DNA of 64,000 nt from Sphingomonas lenta. GTDB taxonomy: Bacteria; Pseudomonadota; Alphaproteobacteria; Sphingomonadales; Sphingomonadaceae. A program made the translations under genes and the position numbers. Under the pieces are notes generated by a model. That model worked only from the letters and a program-made list of their open reading frames with translations, was not told the DNA's origin and did no database searches. Where the stretch lies: contig NZ_NSLI01000002.1 in the NCBI RefSeq assembly GCF_002288825.1, positions 496,001-560,000 of the forward strand, read 5' to 3'. Within the stretch, counting starts at the first letter, position 1, and the number at the start of each line of letters is the position of its first letter. Positions 16,713-25,903 of the stretch are shown one piece after another.

Positions 16713-17356
16713 GCGCCGCGCGCGTCGTCATCGCCGACGACCATCTCCTCGCCCGCGAGGGCCTCCGCGCGCTCCTTCAGCGCGAGCCGGAGCTGGACGT
16801 CGTTGGCGAAGCGTCATCGGGCGAGGACGCAGTGCTGCTCTGCCGCGAACTCCAGCCTGACCTCGCGCTGCTCGACCTTCGCTTCGGCTCCGGCATCGAT
16901 GGCCTGGAGGCCACGAGGCACATCACCGCCGAACGCGGCGACGCCCGCGTCATCATCCTGACACTGCACGACACCGCGGAGTACGCGCGCGCAGCGCTGG
17001 AGGCAGGCGCGATGGGCTTCGTCACCAAGGACGCGAGCAGGGAGGCGCTGCTGGGCGCGGTGGGTCAGGTGCTGGCGGGCGGCTTCGCGATACCGCCCGA
17101 GCTGATGCGCCGCGCCGTCGCCCGCGACGCCCGCGCGCTGACTTTGGCCGCGCTGGATCGCCTGACGCCGCGCGAGCGCGAGGTGCTGGATCGGCTAGCC
17201 GGAGGCGGAACCAACAAGGAGATCGCGCGCGAGCTCGGCATCAGCGCGGGCACGGTGAAGGTCCATCTTGAGCGCCTCATGTCTAAGCTGGGCGTGCGCG
17301 ATCGCACCCAGGCCGCCGTGCTCGCGTCCGAGGCGGCGAGGCTGAGCCGATCGTGA
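16709..17356 (+). CDS. NarL/FixJ-family response regulator
   Basis: 215 residues from GTG 16709. The receiver domain has IADDHLLAREG, Asp in LALLDLRFGSG, ILTLHD and Lys in VTKDAS. The LuxR-type output domain (about 148-212) has LTPREREVLDRLAGGGTNKE and SAGTVKVHLERLMSKL. It overlaps the kinase upstream and the hybrid kinase downstream by four bases each. Confidence 0.92.
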   Translation: MSAARVVIADDHLLAREGLRALLQREPELDVVGEASSGEDAVLLCRELQPDLALLDLRFGSGIDGLEATRHITAERGDARVIILTLHDTAEYARAALEAGAMGFVTKDASREALLGAVGQVLAGGFAIPPELMRRAVARDARALTLAALDRLTPREREVLDRLAGGGTNKEIARELGISAGTVKVHLERLMSKLGVRDRTQAAVLASEAARLSRS

Positions 17357-19698
17357 GCGCCTTCCCGAGCCGCGTCGCGCGCTGGTGGGCCGATCGCCCG
17401 CTGGCCACCAAGGGCCTCGTGGTCGTCGCGGTGCCGCTCCTGGCGCTGATTGCCGCCATCGTCGCGCTGACGTTGGTCGGCCGCGCGGAGGCGCGCGCCG
17501 AGCAGGACGTGCGGCTCACCATCGCCATCCAGACCGACGTGCACGAGGTCCACGCGCTCCTCGCCGAAGCGGCCAGCGGCGTGCGGGGCTACCTGCTCAC
17601 GGGCGAGCCCCGCTTCCTGTCGCCCTATGTCCGCGCGGAGGCGGCGCTGCCGGCGGTGTTGGATCGCCTGCGCGGGCGCATCCGCGACCGTCAGGCGGCC
17701 GAGCGGCTCCGTCGTATCGAGCGGCTGACGGCGCGGAAGCGCGCAGGGTTGGCGGCGCTTCGCGAGGCGCGCGGTGCGGGCGGCCCCGCCATCCTGGGGC
17801 GCGCCGACATCCTCCAGGCGCTCACCGCCAACAAGGCGGTGCTGGACGCGCTGCGGCTCGAGATCGCGCTGATGCAGGATCGCGAACGCGAGCTCCTGGC
17901 CGAGCGCCGCGCGCAGGCCGACGCAGTGCACCGCCGCGGGCTCCTCGTGACGGGGCTGACCGGGCTCGTCGGGCTGGCGGGCAGCCTGTTCGCCGTGTTC
18001 CTCTTCTCCTCCGGCATCGTACGCCGCGTGCAAAGGCTGGAGCGCGACGCTGTGCTCCTGGCGCGAGGTGAAGCGGTCGATCCCGCGCCGCCCGCGCGCG
18101 ACGAGGTGGGCCAACTCGCGGCCCGGCTCGCTGAGGCCAGCGCGCTGCTCCGCGCGCGGGAGCAGGCGTTGCGCGACAGCGAGGAGCGCTTCCGCCTCGT
18201 GGTGGAGGGCGTGCGCGACTACGGCATCTTCGCGCTCGACCCGGACGGGATCGTCACCAGCTGGAACGCGGGAGCCGAGAGGATCAAGGGCTGGACCGCC
18301 GACGAGATACTCGGCCGGCACTTCTCGGTGTTCTACCCCGAGGATCAGCGGGCGGAACGGCCCGCGCGGAACCTCGCCGAGGCCGCCGCGAACGGGCGCG
18401 CGGAGGACGAGGGCTGGCGCGTGCGCAAGGACGGCAGCCGGTTCTGGGCCAATGTCGTCATCACCGCACTGCGCGATGAGGCGGGCACTTTGCGCGGCTT
18501 TTCCAAGATCACCCGCGACATCACCGAGCGACGCCGCGCCGAGGAGGCGCTGGACGCCGCCAGGTTGGAGGCGGAGGAGGCGAGCGCCGCCAAGAGCGCC
18601 TTTCTGTCGCGCATGAGCCACGAGCTGCGCACCCCCCTGAACGCGATTCTCGGCTTCGCGCAACTGCTCGAGCTGGAGGGCGACGCGCTGCCGCCCGGTC
18701 AGCGCGCCGCCGCCGACCAGATCCTACGCGCCGGCCGCCACCTGCTAACCCTTATCGACGAGGTGCTCGACATCGCGCGGATTGAGGCGGGCAAGCTCCC
18801 GCTCGATCTAGAACCCGTGCCGCTGGACGTGGTGATCGCGGAGGCGGTGTCGCTGTCCGGTCCTCAGGCGCGCGGGCGCGCCGTTTCGATCGAGGTCGCG
18901 GACGCGACCGGTGCTACCGTGCTCGCGGATCGGCGGCGGCTGCTCCAGGTGCTGCTCAACCTCCTGTCCAACGCGGTCAAGTACAACCGCGACGGCGGGC
19001 GAGTCGCCGTTGCGGTCGAGCGACGCGACGGCGAAGCGCAAGTCGCGGTGACCGACACCGGGCTGGGCGTCGAGCCGGCGGTAGCGGGCCGCCTGTTCCG
19101 CCCCTTCGAGCGGCTAGGCGAGGCGGCACGGACTGCTGAGGGCACCGGGCTCGGCCTCGCCCTGTCGCGCAGCCTCGTGGAGGCGATGGGCGGCGCGATC
19201 GGTTGGAAACCGCGCCCGGACGGCGCGCCCGGCGCATGCTTCTGGTTCCGGCTGCCGCTCGCCGCGGACGTCGTCGCGCCCGCGCGGTCGCCCGAGCCCG
19301 CCACCCCGGCTGGCTTCGACGGCCGGGGCCGCACGATCCTGCTTATCGAGGACAATCTCGCCAACGCCGAGCTGATCGAGGCGCTGGCTGCGCGGTGCTG
19401 GCCCGACGTCAGGCTGCTCGCCGCCATGCAGGCGCGGATCGGGCTCGCCATGGCGCGCGAGCATCGGCCCGACCTCGTACTGCTCGACCTGCACCTGCCC
19501 GACGAGTCCGGCGCGTGGGTGCTCGACCGGCTCCGGGCCGAGATGCCGACCGTGCCCGTCCTGCTGCTCACCGCCGACGCGCCCGCGGCGCGGGCCGACT
19601 GGCGCGCCCGCGGCGCGCGCGCGGTGCTCACCAAACCCGTCGACCTCGGCGCGCTCATCCGCGCCGCCGAGGAGCTGCTCGCGGAGGAGCCGGCATGA
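17353..19698 (+). CDS. CHASE3-PAS hybrid histidine kinase
   Basis: 781 residues from GTG 17353. An N-terminal membrane helix (about 25-48), a CHASE3 domain (about 50-185, SGVRGYLLTGEPRFL) and a second helix (about 197-220) are followed by HAMP-like residues. A PAS domain (about 277-395) has GVRDYGIFALDPDGIVTSWN and GRHFSVFYPED. HisKA has SRMSHELRTPLNAILGFAQL, and HATPase has LLNLLSNAVKYN and GTGLGLALS. A C-terminal receiver (about 655-775) has LLIEDNLANAEL and Asp in LVLLDLHLPD. It passes phosphate probably to the receiver protein encoded next. Confidence 0.92.
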   Translation: MSAFPSRVARWWADRPLATKGLVVVAVPLLALIAAIVALTLVGRAEARAEQDVRLTIAIQTDVHEVHALLAEAASGVRGYLLTGEPRFLSPYVRAEAALPAVLDRLRGRIRDRQAAERLRRIERLTARKRAGLAALREARGAGGPAILGRADILQALTANKAVLDALRLEIALMQDRERELLAERRAQADAVHRRGLLVTGLTGLVGLAGSLFAVFLFSSGIVRRVQRLERDAVLLARGEAVDPAPPARDEVGQLAARLAEASALLRAREQALRDSEERFRLVVEGVRDYGIFALDPDGIVTSWNAGAERIKGWTADEILGRHFSVFYPEDQRAERPARNLAEAAANGRAEDEGWRVRKDGSRFWANVVITALRDEAGTLRGFSKITRDITERRRAEEALDAARLEAEEASAAKSAFLSRMSHELRTPLNAILGFAQLLELEGDALPPGQRAAADQILRAGRHLLTLIDEVLDIARIEAGKLPLDLEPVPLDVVIAEAVSLSGPQARGRAVSIEVADATGATVLADRRRLLQVLLNLLSNAVKYNRDGGRVAVAVERRDGEAQVAVTDTGLGVEPAVAGRLFRPFERLGEAARTAEGTGLGLALSRSLVEAMGGAIGWKPRPDGAPGACFWFRLPLAADVVAPARSPEPATPAGFDGRGRTILLIEDNLANAELIEALAARCWPDVRLLAAMQARIGLAMAREHRPDLVLLDLHLPDESGAWVLDRLRAEMPTVPVLLLTADAPAARADWRARGARAVLTKPVDLGALIRAAEELLAEEPA

Positions 19699-20117
19699 TC
19701 CCGTCCGAGCACTTGCGCGCCGCGCGCATCCTGATCGTCGACGACGAGCCGGCCAATGTGGCGCTGCTCGAAGCGGTGCTCCGCCGCGAGGGTTACGAGG
19801 CGATCGAGGGCGTCACCGACCCGCATCTGGCGGTCGAGCGCCGGTTGGCGTTCGAACCCGACCTCGTCATCCTCGACCTGATGATGCCGGGCATCGACGG
19901 CTACGCGCTCCTCGACGCGCTCCGCCGCGTGCAGCCGCCCGACGACTTTCTCCCCGTGCTGGTGCTCACCGCCGACACCACAGTCGAGGCGAAGCGCCGC
20001 GCGCTGGCGCTGGGCGCGCGGGACATCGTCACCAAGCCGTTCGACGTGTTCGAGCTGGGTCTCAGGATAGCAAATCTTCTAGAGTTGCGTTTCCTATATC
20101 GCACGTGCCGCGCCTGA
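19695..20117 (+). CDS. Receiver-domain protein, apparently truncated RpfG-like regulator
   Basis: 140 residues. A full receiver domain (ILIVDDEPANVALL, Asp in LVILDLMMPGIDGY, Lys in VTKPFD) ends with FELGLRIANLLELRFLY, the linker that leads into the HD-GYP domain in RpfG-type regulators. The frame then stops after RTCRA and no HD-GYP coding follows. The last ~15 codons use rare AT-rich codons (ATA GCA AAT CTT CTA) unlike the rest, although the protein pattern is kept. It may be a decayed regulator or a working single-domain relay. Confidence 0.75.
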   Translation: MIPSEHLRAARILIVDDEPANVALLEAVLRREGYEAIEGVTDPHLAVERRLAFEPDLVILDLMMPGIDGYALLDALRRVQPPDDFLPVLVLTADTTVEAKRRALALGARDIVTKPFDVFELGLRIANLLELRFLYRTCRA

Positions 20118-20523
20118 GCTTGGACTGGATGCGTACTAACACAAGCGTCCTAGGAGCTCGGGCTTTTGTCGAGGCACGCAGGGCATCGGAGTGCGGATCC
20201 CATAAGGTGGGCCGCAGACCTACTTCGAAGCCGGCAAAACGTGAAAGGACCCTGAGCGAAGCGCAGTGCCTGTCCGATAGCGACCATAGAGGGGTCGAAC
20301 ACCGACCCGCGAGATTAGCAGGTAGTGCCCGGGGCGATAGATCAAACGGAGAAGAGATCGCGGCTTGGCGTACGTTCTCGAGCCTCTTCATTGGACCCTA
20401 GCTTGTTTGCGAGGCTTTGACGACCGAAATACGAGTTGCTTGACGCGCGGCCCAGCTATCCCTTGCAATGGCCAAGCCTCAGCGCCTCCTGCTCAGCATT
20501 ACCGAGTGTCGTGCGGCTATGGC
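20118..20523. other. Atypical intergenic region after the phosphorelay cluster
   Basis: About 400 bp of lower GC content without a recognisable gene. Open frames on both strands have no family pattern. It separates the truncated receiver gene from the convergent BI-1-like gene and may be a scar of the deletion that removed the HD-GYP domain. Confidence 0.35.
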
Positions 20524-21252
20524 TCAGGATGTTCGTTTCGGGCCGCCTCCGCTGTCCGCACCCGACAGAGAGTATCGCCCGCCTATGGGCACTAGCGCCC
20601 CCGAAAACAGCAAGAGAGCGGTACGCGCGACCCATGTTTCATCGCGATCCGGGTTGGCGACGAGAGGATCTTCGATAAGTCTCACCTTCAACGCCAGCAG
20701 CCAGACCGCAATCGTCACGCCTGCCACCATGAAGCTGAGCTGGTCGTCGCTGACGGAGAACGTCAATCCGACCGCGGCGGTCCCCCCGAGCGCGACAACC
20801 CCCGCGCGCAGAAATCCGGTCGGACGAAGATCGCCCTTCAGCCACGGTAGGAGGCCGAGTTCGAGCCCAGCGAACGTGACGGCCAGCATCAGGAAGACCG
20901 GGGCCGAGTGGTAGCCGAAGCTCGCGAAGAGCAGTCCCGCCGCGGTTCCGACGAGAGCCGCCAGGCCGAAGAACATGGCTTGCGCCGCGGGCTTGCCGAC
21001 ATGACGCGCGATGCGGGCGGCGACGATCGCCAGCAGGAACGAGGGCGGCAACAGCAGCCAATCGACAGCGTCCCCGAGCCATGACCTGAGCGTTGTGTAG
21101 GCTATCGTCGCTTCGAAAGCCGTGAGAGCGGTCATGCCGAAGCCCAGCGCCAAGTAGCCGGGCACGCCCGGGCCCTGCGTCCGCCGCGCGCGCGAACGCG
21201 CCCCGCCGGTGGCGGGGCGCGGAGTGGTTGCCGAGTCTAGGAGGCCGGTCAT
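20524..21252 (-). CDS. BI-1-like multi-pass membrane protein
   Basis: 242 residues with about seven transmembrane helices after a basic N-terminus. The order YLALGFGMTALTAFEATIAY, FFGLAALVGTAAGLLFASFG and VFLMLAVTFAGLELGLLPWL recalls the Bax-inhibitor-1/YccA family. The final acidic hairpin of that family is not clear, so the assignment is tentative. It overlaps the DUF465 gene by four bases (ATGA). Confidence 0.5.
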   Translation of the reverse strand: MTGLLDSATTPRPATGGARSRARRTQGPGVPGYLALGFGMTALTAFEATIAYTTLRSWLGDAVDWLLLPPSFLLAIVAARIARHVGKPAAQAMFFGLAALVGTAAGLLFASFGYHSAPVFLMLAVTFAGLELGLLPWLKGDLRPTGFLRAGVVALGGTAAVGLTFSVSDDQLSFMVAGVTIAVWLLALKVRLIEDPLVANPDRDETWVARTALLLFSGALVPIGGRYSLSGADSGGGPKRTS

Positions 21253-21485
21253 GACCTTACCCCCACGCCGACTGGCCTGCTGAGGCGCTTCAGGGCGGCG
21301 CGACCGGCGCAGCGCATCTCGCTGACATCCGGGAAGATGAGCGACAACCGATCCTTGATCGCGAGCCTGCGCTTCTTCAGGCGCGCGAGCTCGAGCGAGT
21401 CGGCGCCCGGACGGGCACGCTCCTGCCGGATCGCGCGCGACAACGTACGGTGGGCCTGAACGAGACGGTCGACGTAGGCGGACAT
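21249..21485 (-). CDS. DUF465-like small protein
   Basis: 78 residues. The pattern YVDRLVQAHRTLSRAIRQE then ARLKKRRLAIKDRL is the two-helix DUF465 (YdcH) layout. A second member occurs at 33517-33738. Function is unknown. Two ATAG-N7-CTAT boxes lie 114-218 bp upstream of its start, and the BI-1-like gene follows in the same operon. Confidence 0.75.
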   Translation of the reverse strand: MSAYVDRLVQAHRTLSRAIRQERARPGADSLELARLKKRRLAIKDRLSLIFPDVSEMRCAGRAALKRLSRPVGVGVRS

Positions 21486-21598
21486 GAAGAACTCCCTGTA
21501 GTTGGACCTTGAGCGAGAACCGGTTCCGGTCTGGCTCGCTCGGCAGAAGCTAGGTCGTCGCCGCCACCCCGACTAATTCCAACTCGCCTCGCCACGCT

Positions 21599-21613
21599 AT
21601 AGCATCCAGCTAT
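21599..21613. promoter_or_regulatory. ATAG-N7-CTAT box, copy 2
   Basis: ATAGCATCCAGCTAT in the divergent region between the DUF465 operon and the Na/Pi operon. It lies 114 bp upstream of the DUF465 start. Confidence 0.6.
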
Positions 21614-21688
21614 CGCGGCGTCCGGCCAAGTCAGCGAGCGCAGACCAGCCATATCGGGCCTGTCGCACTCGCGGCGGCCTGCGCGGCC

Positions 21689-21703
21689 ATAGGCGGCTAC
21701 TAT
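21689..21703. promoter_or_regulatory. ATAG-N7-CTAT box, copy 3
   Basis: ATAGGCGGCTACTAT, 90 bp from copy 2 in the same divergent region. It could serve the Na/Pi-UspA operon on the plus strand. Confidence 0.6.
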
Positions 21704-21833
21704 GCATGCGAACCAAGCGTTGCGATTGGCCCCGCCGCCGCAACAGACTTAATCAGGGGTTCGGCGGGACCGGCGTGCGTCTCCGGAGCAAAGCCTCAAA
21801 GCGCCGACCTGCCGGAGCGAAAGCCCGGCTCCG

Positions 21834-22001
21834 ATGCAAGAACAGGAGGATCTCGTGCGGAGACTGGCCAGCTCGTCGGCCGTCGTGACCGGACCAGGCG
21901 CTCGCGCGCGAGCCGTCGTTCGGCATCCGCACGAGTTGGTTCGGGACGGTATGGTTGAGCATGGCCCCGAGCCCGCCAGCCTGATCCAGGACCGGAGGTG
22001 A
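21834..22001 (+). CDS. Small hypothetical protein coupled to the Na/Pi gene
   Basis: 55 residues (MQEQEDLVRRLASSSAVVTG...). Its TGA overlaps the GTG start of the transporter gene (GTGA), the same coupling seen for other short genes here. No family is recognised; it may only be a leader frame. Confidence 0.35.
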   Translation: MQEQEDLVRRLASSSAVVTGPGARARAVVRHPHELVRDGMVEHGPEPASLIQDRR

Positions 22002-23068
22002 GCGATCTCGGCAGCACGGCGGACGTCGACCGGGTCGCCGTTGCGCTTGGCCTGGTCGGTGGCCTGGCCTTGTTCCTGTTCGCGTTGGACGAGCTCGCGC
22101 GCACGCTGAAGGAGGCGGCGGGCGACCGGATGCGGAACTGGCTCGCCCGCGCTGCGGGGACACCGTTGCGAGGATTGGCGGCCGGAACCGGGGCGACCGT
22201 CGCATTGGACTCTTCGACCGCCACGATCGTCATGCTCATCGCGTTCGTGGATGCGGGGCTGCTCACCGCCGCACAGGCGCTGCCGGTCGTGCTCGGCGCC
22301 AATGTCGGGACCACCGTCTCCACCCAAATCCTCGCGGCAGGGTTGGACGATTTGGCACCCCTGCTGTTCGCGCTGGCGCTCGCCGCGCAGGTCGCACTCA
22401 GGTCGCCGGCCGCGAAGCGCTACGCCCGTATCGCCGCAATGCTTTCGCTGCTGCTGTTCGCGCTCAATCTGATGGGACGAGCCATGGAACCTCTCGCCGG
22501 CAATCTCGCGGTCGCGGACTGGCTCGGCGGACTGGACAACCCTGCGGTGGCGCTCGCGGTCGGGGCCGGCGTGACGGTGGCGCTCCAGTCTTCGTCGGCT
22601 ACGATGGGCCTCGTCATCGCGCTCGCCTCTACCGGCGCGCTGCCACTTACCGGCGCGCTTGGCGTCATGCTCGGGGCCGAGATCGGCACCTGCGCGGACA
22701 CGCTGATCGCGGCTCTGGGCCGCTCGGCGGCCGCGGTGCGGGTCGGCCTCTTTCACCTGGTGTTCAACGTCGCAAGCGCGGGGCTCGCGCTCCTGTTCCT
22801 CGACCACCTCGCCTTCTTCGCGCGCTGGTCGGCTCCGGACGTGGCGGGGCAAGTCGCGAACGCGCAGGTCGCGTTCAACCTGGTCGGCGTCGCCGCCGCC
22901 ATGCTGCTCCTCGCCGCGGTTCGCACACGGCCCACGACGGGAGGGGCGTTGGCTGCCGTTCAGCCGGCTGACGCACGAGCAATCACCAGCGATCGTCGAG
23001 CCGACGCCGCCGCCGTTGCGGGCGGCCTCGTTGAACCATTACCTCGGGAGCTGACCCATGGTGAGTAG
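21998..23068 (+). CDS. Na/Pi-cotransporter II family protein
   Basis: 356 residues, about nine transmembrane helices in two inverted repeats. The second repeat has the family motif LQSSSATMGLVIA. The first has LDSSTATIVML where QSSSA is usual, so a ligand-binding Gln is replaced by Asp. GANVGTTVSTQILA and GAEIGTCADTLIAA are the matching re-entrant loops. It probably imports phosphate with sodium. There is no C-terminal PhoU-like domain. It overlaps the UspA gene by 11 bases. Confidence 0.88.
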   Translation: MSDLGSTADVDRVAVALGLVGGLALFLFALDELARTLKEAAGDRMRNWLARAAGTPLRGLAAGTGATVALDSSTATIVMLIAFVDAGLLTAAQALPVVLGANVGTTVSTQILAAGLDDLAPLLFALALAAQVALRSPAAKRYARIAAMLSLLLFALNLMGRAMEPLAGNLAVADWLGGLDNPAVALAVGAGVTVALQSSSATMGLVIALASTGALPLTGALGVMLGAEIGTCADTLIAALGRSAAAVRVGLFHLVFNVASAGLALLFLDHLAFFARWSAPDVAGQVANAQVAFNLVGVAAAMLLLAAVRTRPTTGGALAAVQPADARAITSDRRADAAAVAGGLVEPLPRELTHGE

Positions 23069-23891
23069 CCGGATCCTTGTCGCCACGGATCTTAGCCCTC
23101 GATGCGATCGCGCGGTCGATCGCGCTTTCTCCCTTGCGGAGCAGCTTTCGGCCGAGCTGACGGTGCTCCACGTCGCAAGCGGCGATCGGGCCGATAACGG
23201 TCGCGACGCCCGCCTGCGAGATGAGCTCGGTCGCCAGTGCCTCGGTCGCGCGAGCCTGGATCAGTTGCTGATCGAGCGCGGCCCAGTGCCGGCCACCATC
23301 GTCCGCGTCGCGCGCGAGCGCCGAAGCGACCTGATCCTGACCGGGGTGGCGCGGTTCAACGACGTGCGCGATCATGTTGTCGGCACGGCCGTCGAGCACC
23401 TGATCCGCTGCACGAACATACCGATCCTCATCGTCAAGCAGCGCGCGACAGGTCCCTATAGCAGGTTACTTGCTCCGGTCGACTTCGGGCCTGCGTCAAG
23501 GGCCGCGCTCGCCTACGCTTTCGCGCTGTTCCCTGCCGCCGGCTTCCACGCCGTGCACGTCGTCCCGCCCTCCTTTCCGGCAAGGCTGGACCAGACCGAG
23601 CTGTTCCGCCTTGGTCGCGCGGAAGCCGAGCGGAAGATCGAACCCTTTCTCGACAAGCTGCCCTTCGACCTCCGAAGCGGCCTGCAACTCTCGATCCTGT
23701 CGGGCGAGATCAACCGCGAGATCCATCGATCCGCGCGCGAATGGGCCGCCGACATGCTGGTGTTGGGGGCCGAGGACCATAGCGACTTGGCCCTCGCGAC
23801 GATCGGAAGCCGCACTGTCGATCTATTGCGGTGCGAACCCGCGGACACGCTCGTCGTCCGCGCGGTGCAGCCGAACCGGCGGGCGGCATAG
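23058..23891 (+). CDS. Tandem universal stress protein (UspA)
   Basis: 277 residues with two UspA folds. The first is RILVATDLSPRCDRAVDRA with GVARFNDVRDHVVGTAVEHL; the second is RLLAPVDFGPASRAAL with VLGAEDHSDLALATIGSRTV. The G-2x-G-9x-G ATP loop is degenerate in both. Its overlap with the Na/Pi gene indicates joint expression. A second tandem UspA lies at 28448-29302. Confidence 0.88.
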   Translation: MVSSRILVATDLSPRCDRAVDRAFSLAEQLSAELTVLHVASGDRADNGRDARLRDELGRQCLGRASLDQLLIERGPVPATIVRVARERRSDLILTGVARFNDVRDHVVGTAVEHLIRCTNIPILIVKQRATGPYSRLLAPVDFGPASRAALAYAFALFPAAGFHAVHVVPPSFPARLDQTELFRLGRAEAERKIEPFLDKLPFDLRSGLQLSILSGEINREIHRSAREWAADMLVLGAEDHSDLALATIGSRTVDLLRCEPADTLVVRAVQPNRRAA

Positions 23892-23928
23892 GGTCTTCGA
23901 GCGCCCGGGGGTCGCCCATGTCGGCCGG

Positions 23929-24897
23929 CTAGGTGCGCTCCGCGAGCAGGAAGCTCAGGTACGCCAGATAGGCCAGGACGAAGCCGACCCCCTCGGCGCG
24001 GCTGACGATGCGCCCGGTAAGGAAGACGGGCACGCAAGCCAGCGCCACCGCCACCATTACGGGCACATCCACCCAGATCAGCGCCTCCGCCACGCCGATC
24101 CCGCCCGCCGGCACGAGCGACGTGACGCCAAGAATGATCAGGATGTTGTAGGCGCTGCTGCCGATCAGGTTCCCGATCGCGATGTCGCGCTGGTCGCGCA
24201 TCGTGGAGACGACGGTGGTGACGAGCTCGGGCGCGCTCGTTCCGATCGCGACGATCGTAAGGCCTATGAAGGCGTCAGACACGCCCCACAGTCGAGCCAG
24301 GTCGACCGCTCCGTCGACGAGCCAGTCCGCGCCGAGTACCACCACCGCGATCCCGCCGACGAGCTGGGTCACCTCGCGGAGCATGCCATGCCGATCTTTG
24401 GACCGGCCCCCGTATTCGGCGGCGAACTCCTTGCGAACGGTGAAGCTCTCGTCCCGCGAGGCCCTGACGATCCCGATCGTGAACAGAAGCCCGAGTGAGA
24501 CCAGCACGGCACCGTCGAGGCGCGAGAGCACGCCGTCGGCGACCATGACCGCTTTCAGGACGGAGGCGCCGACGATGACCGGGAGCTCGAGCCGGAGCGT
24601 CTGCAGCCGGAGCGGCAGCGGCCGCATCGCGGCGCTCAGCCCCAGGATCAGCAGGATGTTGACGCAGTTCGTGCCCGCGATGTTGCCGACCGCGAGCGAT
24701 CCGTTGCCCTGGACGGCGGCCTCCACCCCGATCGCGAGCTCCGGCGCGCTCGTACCGACGGCGACGATGGTGAGCCCCACGACCAAAGGGGAAATGCGGA
24801 GCCGTGCCGCGAGCGCGCTGCCGCCGCGCACCAGCGTCTCCGCCCCGATGATCAGGAGCCCGAGCCCGCCCGCGGACCAGATCAGCGCCTGCAGCAC
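23929..24897 (-). CDS. Calcium/sodium antiporter (CaCA family, YrbG type)
   Basis: 322 residues, about ten transmembrane helices. Both inverted alpha repeats are present: VGLTIVAVGTSAPELAIGVE with GNIAGTNCVNILLILG, and IGLTIVAIGTSAPELVTTVV with GNLIGSSAYNILIILG. These carry the Glu and Asn/Ser residues that bind cations. It exchanges Ca2+ for Na+ or H+ across the inner membrane. It ends the minus-strand run UspA, epimerase fusion, LysR, antiporter. Confidence 0.93.
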   Translation of the reverse strand: MLQALIWSAGGLGLLIIGAETLVRGGSALAARLRISPLVVGLTIVAVGTSAPELAIGVEAAVQGNGSLAVGNIAGTNCVNILLILGLSAAMRPLPLRLQTLRLELPVIVGASVLKAVMVADGVLSRLDGAVLVSLGLLFTIGIVRASRDESFTVRKEFAAEYGGRSKDRHGMLREVTQLVGGIAVVVLGADWLVDGAVDLARLWGVSDAFIGLTIVAIGTSAPELVTTVVSTMRDQRDIAIGNLIGSSAYNILIILGVTSLVPAGGIGVAEALIWVDVPVMVAVALACVPVFLTGRIVSRAEGVGFVLAYLAYLSFLLAERT

Positions 24898-24907
24898 GGC
24901 GGGCCGG

Positions 24908-25903
24908 TCACGGTGCCGGCATGGGTGGATCCGAGCCGCACGACGGGTCCGCCGGCATCCCGGCCGCTTCGGTCCTGAAACGCTCGGTCAGCTCGCGATG
25001 AACACGCGTGCGCCCCGTGCCACGTCGCGAGACCAGAGCGATCTCGCGCCCGTGCTTCGGGTCGGGAAGCGGTCGTACGACGAGGCCTGCGCAGCCGCGC
25101 ATGGCGCGGCGGACGAACAGCTCGGGCAAGAGCGCCAGGCCCATGCCCGCCGCCGCCATCTGCCCGACCGCGTGCAGGCTGGCGCCCTCGCCCTCCCACG
25201 ACACCGCCATACCCTCGTCCTCGGCGAACGCCGCCGCGCACGCCTCCATGCCGTGACCGGGAGTAAACGCCAGCAGCGGCCGGCCGGAGAGGCGGGTGGC
25301 CTCGGCAGGCTCCGTGTTCGCCAACGGGTCGTCAGCCGCTACGGCCAGGAACAACCTCTCGCGCAGGATGACCTCGACCTCGAATCGACTCTCGTGCATC
25401 GACACGGGCGCGAGCAGCAGGTCGTGGTCACCCGCCGCCAAGCCGCGTGCGAGCGCGGCCGGCATGTCCTCGCGGACATGGACGCGCAACGCCGGATGAT
25501 CCCGGTGAAGCGCCGCGATCGCGGTCGGCAACAGATAGGGACCTATCGTCGGGCAAGCGCCGAGCCGCACGGTTCCCGACAGAGCGTCCGTATCGCGGAT
25601 CGCGTCGATCTCCCGCAACGTCAGGAGCACGTCGCGCGACTTCTCGAGCACGGCGCGCCCGGCAGGGGTCAGGATCACGTCGGGTCCGCGCTCCACGAGC
25701 TTCTCGCCGGTAGCCCGCTCGAGCGCGTTGATCTGTCCCGAGAGCGTCGGTTGCGATACGCCCAGCCGCTTGGCCGCTCGCGTGAACCCGCGTTCCTGGG
25801 CCAGCGCCACGAAGCATTGAAGCTGCCGCGCCGTCGCGTGCGGACGCTTGATCGGCGCACCCGAGTGTCGTGCGGCATGGATGTTTCGAGCCGACCTTGT
25901 CAT
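24908..25903 (-). CDS. OxyR-like LysR-family regulator 2
   Basis: 331 residues from ATG 25903, which overlaps the stop of the upstream gene (ATGA). The winged helix is ATARQLQCFVALAQERGFTR then LGVSQPTLSGQINALE. The effector domain follows OxyR: LSGTVRLGACPTIGPYLLP, LRVHVREDMPAALARGL and AAAGMGLALLPELFV. At the position of OxyR Cys199 the sequence reads TPGHGMEAC, so the peroxidatic cysteine after GH is missing although one Cys sits four residues later. It may sense something other than peroxide. Confidence 0.88.
   Translation of the reverse strand: MTRSARNIHAARHSGAPIKRPHATARQLQCFVALAQERGFTRAAKRLGVSQPTLSGQINALERATGEKLVERGPDVILTPAGRAVLEKSRDVLLTLREIDAIRDTDALSGTVRLGACPTIGPYLLPTAIAALHRDHPALRVHVREDMPAALARGLAAGDHDLLLAPVSMHESRFEVEVILRERLFLAVAADDPLANTEPAEATRLSGRPLLAFTPGHGMEACAAAFAEDEGMAVSWEGEGASLHAVGQMAAAGMGLALLPELFVRRAMRGCAGLVVRPLPDPKHGREIALVSRRGTGRTRVHRELTERFRTEAAGMPADPSCGSDPPMPAP

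Noticed and set aside
17065..18663. Long minus-strand frame opposite the regulator and hybrid kinase
   Set aside because: Antisense shadow; the plus strand has complete kinase and regulator motifs.
20105..20401. 98-codon plus-strand frame and its antisense partner
   Set aside because: Composition and sequence show no protein features on either strand.
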